Part shown: positions 16,798 through 25,765 of the stretch, piece by piece
Layout of the letters: each line of letters opens with the position of its first letter
Position numbering within the stretch: position 1 is the first letter of the stretch
Assembly: GCF_014646695.1 (NCBI RefSeq)
Contig: NZ_BMNT01000007.1
Span: forward strand, 72,160-125,519
DNA from: Sphaerisporangium melleum
GTDB lineage: Bacteria > Actinomycetota > Actinomycetes > Streptosporangiales > Streptosporangiaceae
Length of the DNA: 53,360 nucleotides
Direction: 5' to 3'
Translations under genes and position numbers: made by a program
The notes under the pieces: generated by a model
Told to the model about the DNA's origin: nothing
The model's database searches: none
What the model saw: only the letters and a program-made list of their open reading frames with translations

Positions 16798-16856
16798 TAC
16801 GCAAGCCGTTGCGTACGTCAGGAGCGTAGGAGCGAATTTTTGGACTAGCAAGTCCA
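16798..16856. promoter_or_regulatory. Two palindromic operator candidates upstream of the SnoaL-like gene
   Basis: TACGCAAGCCGTTGCGTA (16798-16815) has perfect 7-bp arms, and TGGACTAGCAAGTCCA (16841-16856) has perfect 6-bp arms. The second has the ACT-N4-AGT core often bound by HxlR- or MarR-type regulators. Both lie within about 100 nt upstream of the ATG at 16755. No regulator gene is adjacent. Confidence 0.55.
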
Positions 16857-17319
16857 GAAAGTGCGGCGACCGGGCTGCGCCGCACGCCCTTGCCAAGGCA
16901 GTGGCCGCACGGGCGGGATAACGCCCCGGCGACGCCGGAAGCCCCCGCACCGCCCTGCTTCCTGGCACGTCGAAGCCACAGCGCTCAGAGACGGTCGGCG
17001 TCGACGACGACCTGGGCGAAAAGCCGTGCCGTCGTCGGTGGACACCACGGCCACCCCGTCGCCGCACGCGAGACGTACCTCGCGACAGTTGGCGTATGGA
17101 GCCCTTTGCCGGGGGTTCGTCACCCGATGGCTCTGCGAAGGCGGCGTCGATGGCCAACTCCGAACGGACGTTCTTCCGCCGAGCACCCGGAAGGTCCGAC
17201 CGGGGAGGCCCGGATCTTGCTTCGGGCCGGAGGCATGCTGACCGCCGACGAGCTTCTGCTCGCCACCGGCCTGGCGCCCAGCACCGAGGACGTCGCCTCG
17301 AAAGCGTGGGCTTGTTGCC
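16857..17319. other. Gene-poor stretch, probably decayed coding sequence
   Basis: About 460 nt without an intact gene. On the minus strand near 16995-17100, a short frame (CREVRLACGDGVAVVSTDDG) continues after an apparent frameshift as FAQVVVDADRL and a stop, which looks like the end of a broken gene I cannot name. A divergent regulator would be expected here from the palindromes next door but I find no intact one. Confidence 0.3.
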
Positions 17320-17352
17320 AAAAGGGCCCCTTCCGATATCGGGAGGGGCCTG
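17320..17352 (-). terminator. Rho-independent terminator downstream of tRNA-Thr
   Basis: On the minus strand, AGGCCCCTCCCGATATC pairs with GGAAGGGGCCC and is followed by TTTT. It starts about 10 nt after the 3' end of the tRNA, so it should end the tRNA transcript. Confidence 0.8.
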
Positions 17353-17360
17353 TGAGGTGG

Positions 17361-17434
17361 AGCCGCCTAAGGGAATCGAACCCTTGACCTACGCATTACG
17401 AGTGCGTCGCTCTGGCCGACTGAGCTAAGGCGGC
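17361..17434 (-). tRNA. tRNA-Thr (anticodon CGT)
   Basis: 74-nt cloverleaf on the minus strand: acceptor GCCGCCT/AGGCGGC with discriminator T, D-arm TAGCTCAG...AGAGC, anticodon loop CTCGTAA giving CGT (reads ACG), T-arm GGGTTCGATTCCC. CCA is not encoded. A terminator follows at once. Confidence 0.95.
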
Positions 17435-17851
17435 ATGCCGCAGGGAGACCCGCAGCGTGAGGAAGTCTACAGGTTTCCGGGCGTTCTCGCTCCCGCCGAC
17501 CTCCGTGGATCTGCCGTAGGCCTCCGTTGATCCCCTGCCATCGGCCGGGCCCTGACCCCCGCCCAGCCAGCCTTCACCCTCCTGCCCGGCTCCGGCCCGG
17601 TCGGTCTCCTGTCTGGCTCCGGCTTCCGGTCTGCTGTGTTGCTCTGGTGTCCTTGATCCATGCCAGGGCCTCGGGGCTGCGCCGGGGGTATCGCACCGGC
17701 AGGGGTGGGGCCTGGCATGTTGGGCCGGGGTGGTGGGGGTCTGGTGAGACGTCGGGCTGAGGTGGGCCCGGGTGCGGGGGTCGGTTCCGGGCGCGCGGTC
17801 GGGGGTTGGTGGGGCGTCGGGGTGGCGGCGGCTGGTGTGAGACTGGGCTCG
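17435..17851. other. GC-rich spacer before the nrdAB regulatory region
   Basis: About 415 nt between tRNA-Thr and the nrd promoter region. It has long Pro/Arg/Gly-type frames typical of non-coding high-GC DNA, with no start signals or motifs. I see no gene, repeat or RNA in it. Confidence 0.35.
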
Positions 17852-17900
17852 ACACGAGATGTTGGGTGTGACTATCGCTCCGTCCCCCATATATGGTGTC
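17852..17900 (+). promoter_or_regulatory. Tandem NrdR-box-like sites and promoter of nrdAB
   Basis: CCATATATGG (17887-17896), extended to the right as GGTGT, resembles an NrdR box (consensus acaCwAtATaTwgtgt). A weaker copy, ACGAGATGTTGGGTGT (17854-17869), lies 30 nt upstream and aligns as ATnTnnGGTGT. Tandem boxes about three helical turns apart overlapping the promoter are the usual NrdR arrangement. The second box could coincide with the -10 region. NrdR is not encoded in this window. Confidence 0.6.
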
Positions 17901-17905
17901 CCCTG

Positions 17906-18086
17906 CATCCGGTTCGGCCGTTCACTTCAGGGCGGTCGAGGCAAGAGGGAACCCGGTGGGAATCCGGGACTGCCCCGCAGCGGTGAGTGGGAACGACCGC
18001 CGTCATGCGCACTGGGCCACGCGGCCCGGGAAGCGACGGTCATTAGGCATGAGCACTGTGCCCACGAGTCCGAAGACCTGCCGGTA
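17906..18086 (+). promoter_or_regulatory. Cobalamin riboswitch
   Basis: The conserved core is clear: GAGGGAACCCGGTGGGAATC (17945-17964) followed by CGGGACTGCCCCGCAGCGGT, then ACTGGGCC, GGGAAGCGACGG and the B12 box GAGTCCGAAGACCTGCC (18066-18082). The left boundary is approximate. The about 140 nt between it and nrdA contain several alternative GC-rich stems plus CTCGGTTCATGACCGAG just before the ribosome-binding site, so both termination and translation control are possible. In Streptomyces a B12 riboswitch turns off class Ia nrdABS when adenosylcobalamin allows the class II enzyme to work; the same logic is expected here. Confidence 0.93.
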
Positions 18087-18227
18087 GCGCCGTACACGAT
18101 CAGGTGTGCGGCTGGTCCGAGGCCGCGCGGGACGGCCGACGGCTCCGGCGCCAGAGCTGTGCGGCGCCCTGGCCGGCGCCTCCTGCGCGTGACCTCGGTT
18201 CATGACCGAGTTCGCGAGGAGAGAGCT

Positions 18228-20612
18228 GTGACGGTCACCGGGGACCGAACGACCGATATGGCACCGGCCGACGGGGTTGTTCCTGCGCCGCGACGGGCGC
18301 AGATGCGGGTACGCAAGCGGAACGGCACGTCCGAGCCGGTCGATGTCAACAAGATCGTCCGGGCTGTGGAGCGGTGGGCGGACGATCTGGCCGATGTCGA
18401 TCCGTTGCGGGTGGCGACGAAGACGATCAGTGGGCTGTACGACGGGGCGACCACCGCCGAGTTGGACCGGCTGTCGATCCAGACGGCCGCCGAGATGATC
18501 GGCGAGGAGCCGCAGTACTCGCGCCTGGCCGCCCGGCTGTTGTCCGGCTACATCGGCCGGGAGGTGCGCGGGCAGGGCGTCGCCTCGTTCAGCCAGGCCA
18601 TCGAGCGGGGGCACGCGGAAGGGCTCATCGGCGATGCCACCGCCGCGTTCGTGAGCGCCAACGCCTCTGTCCTGGACGACGCGATCGACTCGGCGGGGGA
18701 TCTGCGGTTCGAGTACTTCGGGTTGCGTACGGTCTATGACCGTTATCTGCTGCGGCATCCCTCCACCCGCCTGGTGGTGGAGACGCCGCAGTACTGGCTG
18801 CTGCGGGTGGCGTGCGGGCTGGCGGAGACGGCTGAGGAGGCCGTCGGCTTCTACCGCCTGATGTCGTCGCTGGCGTATCTGCCGAGTTCGCCGACGCTGT
18901 TCAACTCGGGCACCCGGCACACCCAGATGTCCTCGTGCTATCTGGTGGACTCGCCGCGCGACGAGCTTGGGTCCATCTACGAGCGGTACGCGCAGATCGC
19001 CCGGCTGTCGAAGTTCGCGGGCGGGATCGGGGTGTCCTGGTCGCGGGTGCGTTCGCGTGGAGCGCTGATCCGGGGGACGAACGGGCACTCCAACGGCATC
19101 GTGCCGTGGCTGCGCACGCTGGACGCGAGCGTCGCCGCCGTGAACCAGGGGGGCCGCCGCAAGGGCGCGGCGTGCGTGTACCTGGAGACGTGGCATCCGG
19201 ACATCGAGGAGTTCCTGGAGCTGCGCGACAACACGGGCGAGGACGCCCGCCGGACGCACAACCTCAACCTGGCCAACTGGATCCCGGACGAGTTCATGCG
19301 CCGGGTCGAGGCCGACGAGATGTGGTCGCTGTTCGACCCGGACGAGGTGCCCGAACTGCCCGACCTGTGGGGCGAGGCGTTCGACACCGCCTATCGCGAC
19401 GCCGAGCGGGCCGGCCGGTACGTCCGCCAGGTGAAGGCGCGTGACCTGTACGGCAGGATGATGCGCACGCTGGCGCAGACCGGCAACGGCTGGATGACCT
19501 TCAAGGACGCCGCCAACCGGCTCTGCAACCAGGCCGCCGAGCCGAGCAACGTGGTGCACCTGTCGAACCTGTGCACCGAGATCATTGAGGTGTCCAGCGA
19601 CGCCGAGACGGCGGTGTGCAACCTCGGCTCGGTCAACCTCGCCGCGCACGTCGCGGACGGCGGCATCGACTGGGAGCGGCTGCGCGGCACCGTGCGCACC
19701 GCGGTCACCTTCCTGGACCGGGTGATCGACATCAACTACTACCCCAGCGAGCAGGCGGCGGCGAGCAACCCGCGCTGGCGGCCGGTGGGGCTGGGGGTGA
19801 TGGGCCTGCAGGATGTCTTCTTCGCCCTGCGTCTTCCGTTCGACGCGCCGGAGGCCAGGGAGCTGTCCACCAGGATCGCCGAGGAGATCTACCTGACGGC
19901 GCTGGAGACGTCCGCCGGCCTGGCCGAGCGCTTCGGCGCGCATCCCGCGTACGAGCAGACGTGGGCGGCGCGTGGCAGGCTCCAGCACGATCTGCAGGGC
20001 ACGCCGGGCACGCAGGCCGAGCGCTGGACGGCGCTGCGGGCGCGGATCGCCGTCAGCGGGCTGCGCAACTCGCTGCTGATCGCGATCGCGCCGACGGCCA
20101 CCATCGCCTCGATCGCCGGATGCTACGAGTGCATCGAGCCGCAGGTGTCCAACCTCTTCAAGCGCGAGACCCTCAGCGGGGAGTTCCTGCAGATAAACAA
20201 CGCGCTGGTGGCGGAGCTGAAGGCGCGCGGGCTGTGGAACGAGCAGGTCAGATCGGCGATCAAGCAGGCGGACGGCTCCGTCCAGGGCATCGCCGAGCTG
20301 CCGGAACAGGTGCGCCGGGTCTTCCGTACCGCGTGGGAGCTGCCGCAGCGCGCCCTGATCGACATGGCCGCGGCTCGTTCGCCGTACATCGACCAGAGCC
20401 AGTCGCTCAACCTGTTCCTGAGCGCGCCCACGATCGAGAAGCTCTCCTCGATGTACCTCTACGCGTGGAAGTCGGGTCTGAAGACGACGTACTACCTGCG
20501 TTCCCGTCCCGCCACGCGCATCCAGCAGGCCACGGTGCCCGTCGTGAACTCCTCCGCGGAGGCCCTGGCGTGCTCGCTGGAGAACCCCGAGTCGTGCGAG
20601 GCGTGCCAGTGA
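18228..20612 (+). CDS. nrdA: Ribonucleoside-diphosphate reductase class Ia, alpha subunit
   Basis: Large catalytic subunit (794 aa) reducing ribonucleotides to deoxyribonucleotides. GTG at 18228 follows GAGGAGAGAG. An ATP-cone regulatory domain occupies about residues 26-115 (MRVRKRNGTSEPVDVNKIVRAVE). The ten-stranded barrel has the first redox Cys in QMSSCYLVDS, the radical-transfer loop NLCTEI with its catalytic Asn-Cys-Glu, and AVCNLGSVNL with the second redox Cys. PTATIASIAGCYECIEP is the typical phosphate-binding loop, and the mobile C-terminus ends with several Cys (CSLENPESCEACQ) that are reduced by thioredoxin. Its stop overlaps nrdB by 4 nt. Regulated by the upstream B12 riboswitch and probable NrdR boxes. 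Confidence 0.96.
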   Translation: MTVTGDRTTDMAPADGVVPAPRRAQMRVRKRNGTSEPVDVNKIVRAVERWADDLADVDPLRVATKTISGLYDGATTAELDRLSIQTAAEMIGEEPQYSRLAARLLSGYIGREVRGQGVASFSQAIERGHAEGLIGDATAAFVSANASVLDDAIDSAGDLRFEYFGLRTVYDRYLLRHPSTRLVVETPQYWLLRVACGLAETAEEAVGFYRLMSSLAYLPSSPTLFNSGTRHTQMSSCYLVDSPRDELGSIYERYAQIARLSKFAGGIGVSWSRVRSRGALIRGTNGHSNGIVPWLRTLDASVAAVNQGGRRKGAACVYLETWHPDIEEFLELRDNTGEDARRTHNLNLANWIPDEFMRRVEADEMWSLFDPDEVPELPDLWGEAFDTAYRDAERAGRYVRQVKARDLYGRMMRTLAQTGNGWMTFKDAANRLCNQAAEPSNVVHLSNLCTEIIEVSSDAETAVCNLGSVNLAAHVADGGIDWERLRGTVRTAVTFLDRVIDINYYPSEQAAASNPRWRPVGLGVMGLQDVFFALRLPFDAPEARELSTRIAEEIYLTALETSAGLAERFGAHPAYEQTWAARGRLQHDLQGTPGTQAERWTALRARIAVSGLRNSLLIAIAPTATIASIAGCYECIEPQVSNLFKRETLSGEFLQINNALVAELKARGLWNEQVRSAIKQADGSVQGIAELPEQVRRVFRTAWELPQRALIDMAAARSPYIDQSQSLNLFLSAPTIEKLSSMYLYAWKSGLKTTYYLRSRPATRIQQATVPVVNSSAEALACSLENPESCEACQ

Positions 20613-21634
20613 GCATGACCGATCCGAAGGAGAACCTGATGCTGCTCGACCCGGGCATGAGCCTGACCCTCCGTCCGATGCGTTACCCGCTGTTCTTCGA
20701 CCGCTTCCGGGACGCGATCAAGAACACCTGGACCGTGGAGGAGGTGGACCTGCACTCCGATCTCAAGGACCTGTCGAAGCTGTCGCCGGCGGAGCGTCAC
20801 CTGGTCGGCCGCCTGGTCGCCTTCTTCGCGACCGGCGACACGATCGTGGCGAACAATCTGGTGCTGAACCTCTACGAGCACCTCAACGCCCCCGAGGCGC
20901 GGCTGTACCTGTCGCGGCAGTTGTTCGAGGAGGCGGTGCACGTCCAGTTCTACCTGAACCTGCTCGACACCTACGTTCCGGACGAGCAGGAGCGGTTCGC
21001 GGCGTTCGCGGCGGTGGAGAACATTCCCTCCATTCGCCGCAAGGCGGACTTCTGCTTCCGCTGGATCGACTCGCTCGGCGAGCTGCGCCGGCTGGAGACC
21101 CGGGAGGACCGGCGGGCCTTCCTGCTGAACCTGATCTGCTTCGCCGCCTGCATCGAGGGGCTGTTCTTCTACGGCGCCTTCGCCTACGTCTACTTCCTGC
21201 GCTCGCGCGGGCTGCTGAACGGGCTGGCCTCCGGGACGAACTGGGTGTTCCGCGACGAGTCCATGCACATGGCGTTCGCCTTCGACGTGGTCGACGTCGT
21301 ACGCCGGGAGGAGCCCGGCCTGTTCGACGAGGAGCTGGCCGGGCAGGTCCGCGAAATGCTCGCCGAGGCCGTGGAGTGCGAGGCGCAGTTCGCCGAGGAC
21401 CTGCTCGGGCACGGCGTGCCGGGCATGTCGATCGCGGATATGCGCGCCTACCTGCAGCACGTGGCCGACCGGCGGCTGGCCCAGCTCGGCCTCCCGCCGA
21501 TGTACGGGTCGAAGAACCCGTTCGCCTTCATGGAACTGCAGGACGTCCAGGAGCTGGCGAACTTCTTCGAGCGCCGGGTCTCGGCGTACCAGGTGGGCGT
21601 GACGGGTTCGGTCAGCTTCGACGAGGACTTCTGA
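20609..21634 (+). CDS. nrdB: Ribonucleoside-diphosphate reductase class Ia, beta subunit
   Basis: Radical-generating small subunit (341 aa), GTG at 20609 overlapping the nrdA stop; an ATG two codons later is the alternative but lies farther from the AGG element. Diiron ligands are recognisable: Asp in FATGDTIVANN, Glu and His in FEEAVHVQFY, Glu in AACIEGLFFYG, Glu and His in FRDESMHMAFAFD. The Tyr in HVQFY aligns with the radical tyrosine of class Ia enzymes, so this should be a tyrosyl-radical diiron type. The acidic C-terminal tail (SFDEDF) is the docking peptide for NrdA. The regulator gene nrdS that follows nrdB in Streptomyces is absent; the next gene is convergent. Confidence 0.95.
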   Translation: MSMTDPKENLMLLDPGMSLTLRPMRYPLFFDRFRDAIKNTWTVEEVDLHSDLKDLSKLSPAERHLVGRLVAFFATGDTIVANNLVLNLYEHLNAPEARLYLSRQLFEEAVHVQFYLNLLDTYVPDEQERFAAFAAVENIPSIRRKADFCFRWIDSLGELRRLETREDRRAFLLNLICFAACIEGLFFYGAFAYVYFLRSRGLLNGLASGTNWVFRDESMHMAFAFDVVDVVRREEPGLFDEELAGQVREMLAEAVECEAQFAEDLLGHGVPGMSIADMRAYLQHVADRRLAQLGLPPMYGSKNPFAFMELQDVQELANFFERRVSAYQVGVTGSVSFDEDF

Positions 21635-21640
21635 TCCGTT

Positions 21641-21672
21641 CGACCGCCCCGGGCACCGGCTCGGGGCGGTCG
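21641..21672. terminator. Hairpin between convergent nrdB and peptidase genes
   Basis: CGACCGCCCCG (21641-21651) pairs perfectly with CGGGGCGGTCG (21662-21672). It lies 7 nt after nrdB and 8 nt before the 3' end of the convergent gene, so it can serve both. Confidence 0.75.
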
Positions 21673-21679
21673 GACCGGG

Positions 21680-23260
21680 TCAGGTGACCTTGGGGCAGAG
21701 GGTGCCGGATTTGGGAGCGACCTGGTTGAGCAGGTAACGGTCGACGGCCTGGTCGATGCAGCTGGAGCCGGTGCGGTAGGCCGTGTGGCCGTCGCCGTCG
21801 TAGCTCAGCAGCACGCCGGAGGACAGCTGGGAGGCCAGGGCCTTGGCCCACTCGTACGGGGTGGCGGGGTCGCGCAGGGTGCCGACGACCACGATCGGCG
21901 GCGCGCCGGCCGCGCGCAGCGGCTGGTCGGTGCCCGTCGCCTTGACCGGCCAGAACTCACACGGCAGCGAGCCCCACATCACGTACGCCCCGAAGAGCGG
22001 GGACTCCTTCTGCGCGGCGCGGGCGGCCTCCTCGTAGGCGGCGGTGTCGCGCGGGTAGGGGTGGTCGACGCAGTTGATGGCCATGTTGGCCTCGGTCTGG
22101 TTGGAGTACGTGCCGTCCTGGTGGCGGTCGACCAGGATGTCGGCCAGCCGCAGCAGGGTGGTGCCGTCCCCGCGGAACGCCTGGCCGAGGGCGGAGCGCA
22201 GCACCGGCCAGGAGCGCTTGTCGTACAGGGCGGTGACGATGCCGAGGGTGACCCACGACTCGTCGACCTTGCGGCTGTCCCCGGTGGTGTTGCGCAGCGG
22301 GTGCTGGTCGGCGGACTTGAGCAGGGCCGAGAGCTCCGCGATCGCCGCGTCGGTGTTCTTCTGCTTGAACGGGCAGGAGGACTGGTTGAAGCAGTCGGCG
22401 AGGAACGAGCGGAAGGCCACCTCGAAGCCGCGTCCCTGGGCGGCGTTGACCGTGGGGACCGGCGGCAGCGCGGGGTCGATGGCGCCGTCCAGCACCAGGG
22501 CCCTGATCTTCTTCGGGAAGAGGTTCGCGTAGACGGCGCCCAGGTAGGTCCCGTACGACTTGCCGAGGTAGGTGATGCCCCGGTCGCCGAGGGCGGCGCG
22601 CAGGACGTCCATGTCGCGGGCGGCGTCGGCGGTGCCGACGTGCGGCAGCAGCTTGGCCGAGTGGGCCTGGCAGCCTGCGGCGAACTCCTCGGCCCCCTTC
22701 ACCAGCGCCTTGACCTCGGCAGGGTCGTCGGGCGTGCCGTCCAGGCCGATGAAGGTGTCGAGCTGCGGCCCCGACAGGCACTGCACCGGCGCGGACTCGC
22801 CGACGCCGCGCGGGTCGAAGCCGACCGCGTCGAAGCGGGAGAGGACGTCGGGGGTCAGCACGGTCTTGGCGGCCCGCGCGTACTCGATGCCGGAACCTCC
22901 CGGCCCGCCCGGGTTGAGGATGATCGACCCGATGCGCTTCCCACCGGACGCCGGCAGCCTGATCACGCCGATCTGGATGCGCTCGCCGGACGGATTCCCA
23001 TAGTCGAGCGGCACCGCGAGCTTGCCGCACTCGAAGCCGTCCTTGCACGACGACCAGGAGATCTTCTGAGTGTAGAACGGCGCGAGCGCGGCCGAGGGCG
23101 CCTTGGTGGCGGCTTCGGTCGGCTGCGTCGCGGCGGGGGGATCACCCGCGCCGTCCGACGGGCCCCCCGCGTCCCCGGTCGCCGTGCAGGCCGAGACGAA
23201 CAACAGCGTCGCCGCCACAAGCGCGGTAGCCGTACGGCTAGCGCTGGAAGAGCGCATCAT
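21680..23260 (-). CDS. Secreted lipoprotein tripeptidyl aminopeptidase (alpha/beta hydrolase, S33/SlpD-E type)
   Basis: Exported serine peptidase of about 526 residues. The ATG at 23260 is chosen; ATG at 23257 or GTG at 23272 are possible. A lipoprotein signal ends in LLFVSAC and is followed by a Gly/Pro/Thr-rich tether. The hydrolase domain has NPGGPGGSG (oxyanion region), the nucleophile in YLGKSYGTYLGA, the C-terminal TAP-like domain with the acid in GTLRDPATPYEWA and the His in DGDGHTAY. This is the family of Streptomyces tripeptidyl aminopeptidases, which trim N-terminal tripeptides from secreted proteins. Monocistronic, convergent with nrdAB. Confidence 0.93.
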   Translation of the reverse strand: MMRSSSASRTATALVAATLLFVSACTATGDAGGPSDGAGDPPAATQPTEAATKAPSAALAPFYTQKISWSSCKDGFECGKLAVPLDYGNPSGERIQIGVIRLPASGGKRIGSIILNPGGPGGSGIEYARAAKTVLTPDVLSRFDAVGFDPRGVGESAPVQCLSGPQLDTFIGLDGTPDDPAEVKALVKGAEEFAAGCQAHSAKLLPHVGTADAARDMDVLRAALGDRGITYLGKSYGTYLGAVYANLFPKKIRALVLDGAIDPALPPVPTVNAAQGRGFEVAFRSFLADCFNQSSCPFKQKNTDAAIAELSALLKSADQHPLRNTTGDSRKVDESWVTLGIVTALYDKRSWPVLRSALGQAFRGDGTTLLRLADILVDRHQDGTYSNQTEANMAINCVDHPYPRDTAAYEEAARAAQKESPLFGAYVMWGSLPCEFWPVKATGTDQPLRAAGAPPIVVVGTLRDPATPYEWAKALASQLSSGVLLSYDGDGHTAYRTGSSCIDQAVDRYLLNQVAPKSGTLCPKVT

Positions 23261-23525
23261 CGCGCCGACCACCCATCCCCCGTTGCCGACAATTCATGAA
23301 CGCCGCCGGCGCGTGCCGCCGTGCGTCGCGAAAGCCGCCGGCGACCTGGCGCGTCCATCGGACGGCCGCCGCCGGCGCGTGGTGCCGGACGGCCGGGCGA
23401 CGCCCCGCGTGAACGCCCCACCGGCCCGCGTGGTGCGGGCCTGCCTGGATGTTCCCCCGTCGCCGGGGCGCGCGCCGGTCGATCGACCGTGCGGCTGTTA
23501 GGTTCTACCCCGCCGGTGCCGGCTT

Positions 23526-24380
23526 TCACTCCTCGACGTTATCGCCTCCGCCGTCCCGTTCGCCGTACCTCTCGTCATGCTGACGGCGCGGGGAGCACAC
23601 GCTGGCGCGGGAGCAGGAGCACCGGCGGCCTCCGTCGGCGAGGCGCACGACGACCGAGTCGGACGGCACGTTGTGGCCGACGACGGTGCCTTCGCCTTCG
23701 GGGGTGTCGACCGTGAGGCCGACGCGCGGCGCCGACGCGCGGAACTCCTGGTACAGCGGGTGCTCGTACTTCAGGCAGCACATCAGCCGTCCGCAGGCCC
23801 CGGCGATGCGCAGCGGATTGACCGGGAGGTCCTGGTCTTTGGCCATGCGGACCGACACCGGCTCGAAGTCCTTGAGGAAGGTCGCGCAGCACAGGTCACG
23901 GCCGCACGGCCCGATGCCGCCCTGGAGGCGGGCCTCGTCCCGCGGGCCGATCTGCCGCAGTTCGACGCGGGCGCGCAGGTTGCGGGCGAGGTCGCGGACG
24001 AGCGCGCGGAAGTCCACCCGGTGCGGCGCGGAGAAGTACACGGTGTAGACGTTGTCGGAGTCGAGGTAGTCGACCCCGACGACCTTCATCGGCAGTTCGT
24101 GGCGGCGGATCAGCCGCTTGGACACGCTGCGCGCCTCGGCGCGGCGGCGGCGGTTGCCCTCGTCGCGCTCCAGTTGCTCCTCGCCGGCGATGCCCGCGCA
24201 GACCGGCAGCCCTTCGACGTCCTCGCTGACCCATTGCGGCGCCCACACGCACTCGGCCACCTCGGGCCCCGCCTCGGTGGGCACGAGCACCTTGTCACCG
24301 ACCTTGGGACTGTGACCGCCCGGGTCGAGGTAGTACAGCCGTCCGTAGCGGGTGAAGCTCACGGCCATGATCATCCCCAC
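23526..24380 (-). CDS. PSP1-domain protein (RicT/YaaT-like)
   Basis: 284-residue PSP1 protein related to B. subtilis RicT (YaaT), part of the RicAFT complex that helps mRNA processing and binds [4Fe-4S] clusters. GTG at 24380 has GGAGG 6 nt upstream. FTRYGRLYYLDPG starts the domain; the cysteine motifs GPCGRDLCCATFLKDFEPVS and ACGRLMCCLKYEHPLYQEF are the family hallmark. The C-terminus is Arg/Ser/Cys rich and then acidic. It follows holB on the same strand after about 170 nt in the tmk-holB-PSP1 order common in Gram-positive genomes, which supports the assignment. Function in actinomycetes is not established. Confidence 0.9.
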   Translation of the reverse strand: MGMIMAVSFTRYGRLYYLDPGGHSPKVGDKVLVPTEAGPEVAECVWAPQWVSEDVEGLPVCAGIAGEEQLERDEGNRRRRAEARSVSKRLIRRHELPMKVVGVDYLDSDNVYTVYFSAPHRVDFRALVRDLARNLRARVELRQIGPRDEARLQGGIGPCGRDLCCATFLKDFEPVSVRMAKDQDLPVNPLRIAGACGRLMCCLKYEHPLYQEFRASAPRVGLTVDTPEGEGTVVGHNVPSDSVVVRLADGGRRCSCSRASVCSPRRQHDERYGERDGGGDNVEE

Positions 24381-24552
24381 GGAACGCCTCCGCCTCCTCG
24401 ACCGTCACGCCAGACACGGCCGGCGCGCACCCGAGGACGGCCCAGGCGTACGCGCGGGAGCCCGCGGCGTACGGCGCCGGGGCCTTCCGGCACGCGCCTG
24501 CGGCCCACACTACGTGCAGATCGGGCGTGCGGCGCAACACCGCAGGCAGGGC

Positions 24553-25734
24553 TCACACCTGAGGGCGCCAGAGGGAGATGGTCATGGCCTCGACGGCGAT
24601 CTGCGGGTTGACGTTGGCGGCCAGCCGCTCACGGCACCGCATGATGGCGTCGACGCGCCGCAGGGTGTCCTCGGGCGAGCTCGACCGGGCCAGCGCCGCA
24701 AGGTCGGCCCGGCGATCGTCGCTGGACAGCTCCACCTCGGCGCCGAACTGCACGGCCAGGACGTCGCGGTAGAAGGCGACCAGGTCGAGGAGCGCGGCGT
24801 CGAGCGAGTCGCGCTTGATGCGGGTCGCCCGGGACTTCTGCCGGTCCTCCAGCTCCTTGATCGCGCCCGCCCCGCCCCGGACCAGGCCTCTGTTCAGCCC
24901 TTTGCCCGAGGACCCCTCACCGTAGATCTTGCGCAGCTCGGTGGTCTCGGTCTCGTTGAGCTGCGCGGTCGCCTCATCGGCGTCCTCGGCCGAGGTCTTG
25001 ACCAGGCGCTCCGCCGCGTCCACGCACTCGCCGACCCCGGAGAGCGCGCGGGGCAGCGACAGGACGGCCTCCCGCCGGCGCCGCGCCTCGTCGTCCAGGG
25101 CGAGCCGCCGGGCCCGGGCGAGGTGCCCCTGGGTGGCGCGGGCGGCGAACTCCGCCATCTCGGGCGGCACGCCGTCGCGGGTGGCGAGCACGTGGGCGAC
25201 GGCCGCCGTCGAGGGGGTGCGCAGGGTCACGACCCGGCACCGGGACCTGATCGTGATCACCATGTCGTCCGGGGACGGCGCGCACAGCAGCCACACGGTG
25301 CGCGGGGGCGGCTCCTCGATGGCCTTGAGCAGGGCGTTCGCGGCGGCCTCGGTCGAGCGGTCGGCGTCCTCGAACAGGATGACCCGCCAGCGGCCAAGCG
25401 TCGGCGCGCCGGCCGCGCGCAACACCAGGTCACGGGTCTGTTTGACGCTGTACGAAAGCCCCTGGGGGCGCACGGTCTCGACGTCGGGATGCGACCCGAC
25501 GGCCACCTGGTGGCACAGGTCGCAGTGCCCGCACCCCTGGTCGGGGCACAGCAGGGCGGCGGCGAACGCCTGAGCGGCCTCCGACCTGCCGGACCCAGGC
25601 GGCCCGGTGAACAGCCAGGCGTGCGTCATGCCCGCCCCGCGCCCCCCTTCGAGGGCCTCGGCGGCGGCCGCCGCGGCGCGCCGCAGCACGTCCGCCGCCT
25701 GCTCCTGGCCGACCAGGTCGTCGAAGACTGTCAC
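24553..25734 (-). CDS. holB: DNA polymerase III delta' subunit
   Basis: Clamp-loader subunit (393 aa) that helps load the sliding clamp onto primed DNA. GTG at 25734, 31 nt after tmk, so probably the same transcript. The AAA+ region has GPPGSGRS at 44-51, where Arg replaces the Walker A Lys as expected for a non-hydrolysing delta' subunit; a zinc module C63-C68-C71-C74 (CPDQGCGHCDLC); FEDADRSTEAAANALLKAIEEPP is the delta' signature, with the SRC-type motif in ITIRSRCRVVTL. The C-terminal collar domain is helical. Length is normal for actinobacteria. Confidence 0.94.
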   Translation of the reverse strand: MTVFDDLVGQEQAADVLRRAAAAAAEALEGGRGAGMTHAWLFTGPPGSGRSEAAQAFAAALLCPDQGCGHCDLCHQVAVGSHPDVETVRPQGLSYSVKQTRDLVLRAAGAPTLGRWRVILFEDADRSTEAAANALLKAIEEPPPRTVWLLCAPSPDDMVITIRSRCRVVTLRTPSTAAVAHVLATRDGVPPEMAEFAARATQGHLARARRLALDDEARRRREAVLSLPRALSGVGECVDAAERLVKTSAEDADEATAQLNETETTELRKIYGEGSSGKGLNRGLVRGGAGAIKELEDRQKSRATRIKRDSLDAALLDLVAFYRDVLAVQFGAEVELSSDDRRADLAALARSSSPEDTLRRVDAIMRCRERLAANVNPQIAVEAMTISLWRPQV

Positions 25735-25765
25735 AGACGCCAGACTAGCCGCGCTCGTGGCCGGG

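Noticed and set aside
16995-17100. Small minus-strand DUF397-like gene
   Set aside because: Only one block looks protein-like, a frameshift is needed, and the conserved DUF397 Trp/Ser motif is absent. Described only as decayed sequence.
24381-24552. Small gene between holB and the PSP1 gene
   Set aside because: Open frames exist but there is no ribosome-binding site or conserved motif, and the frames run into the PSP1 gene.
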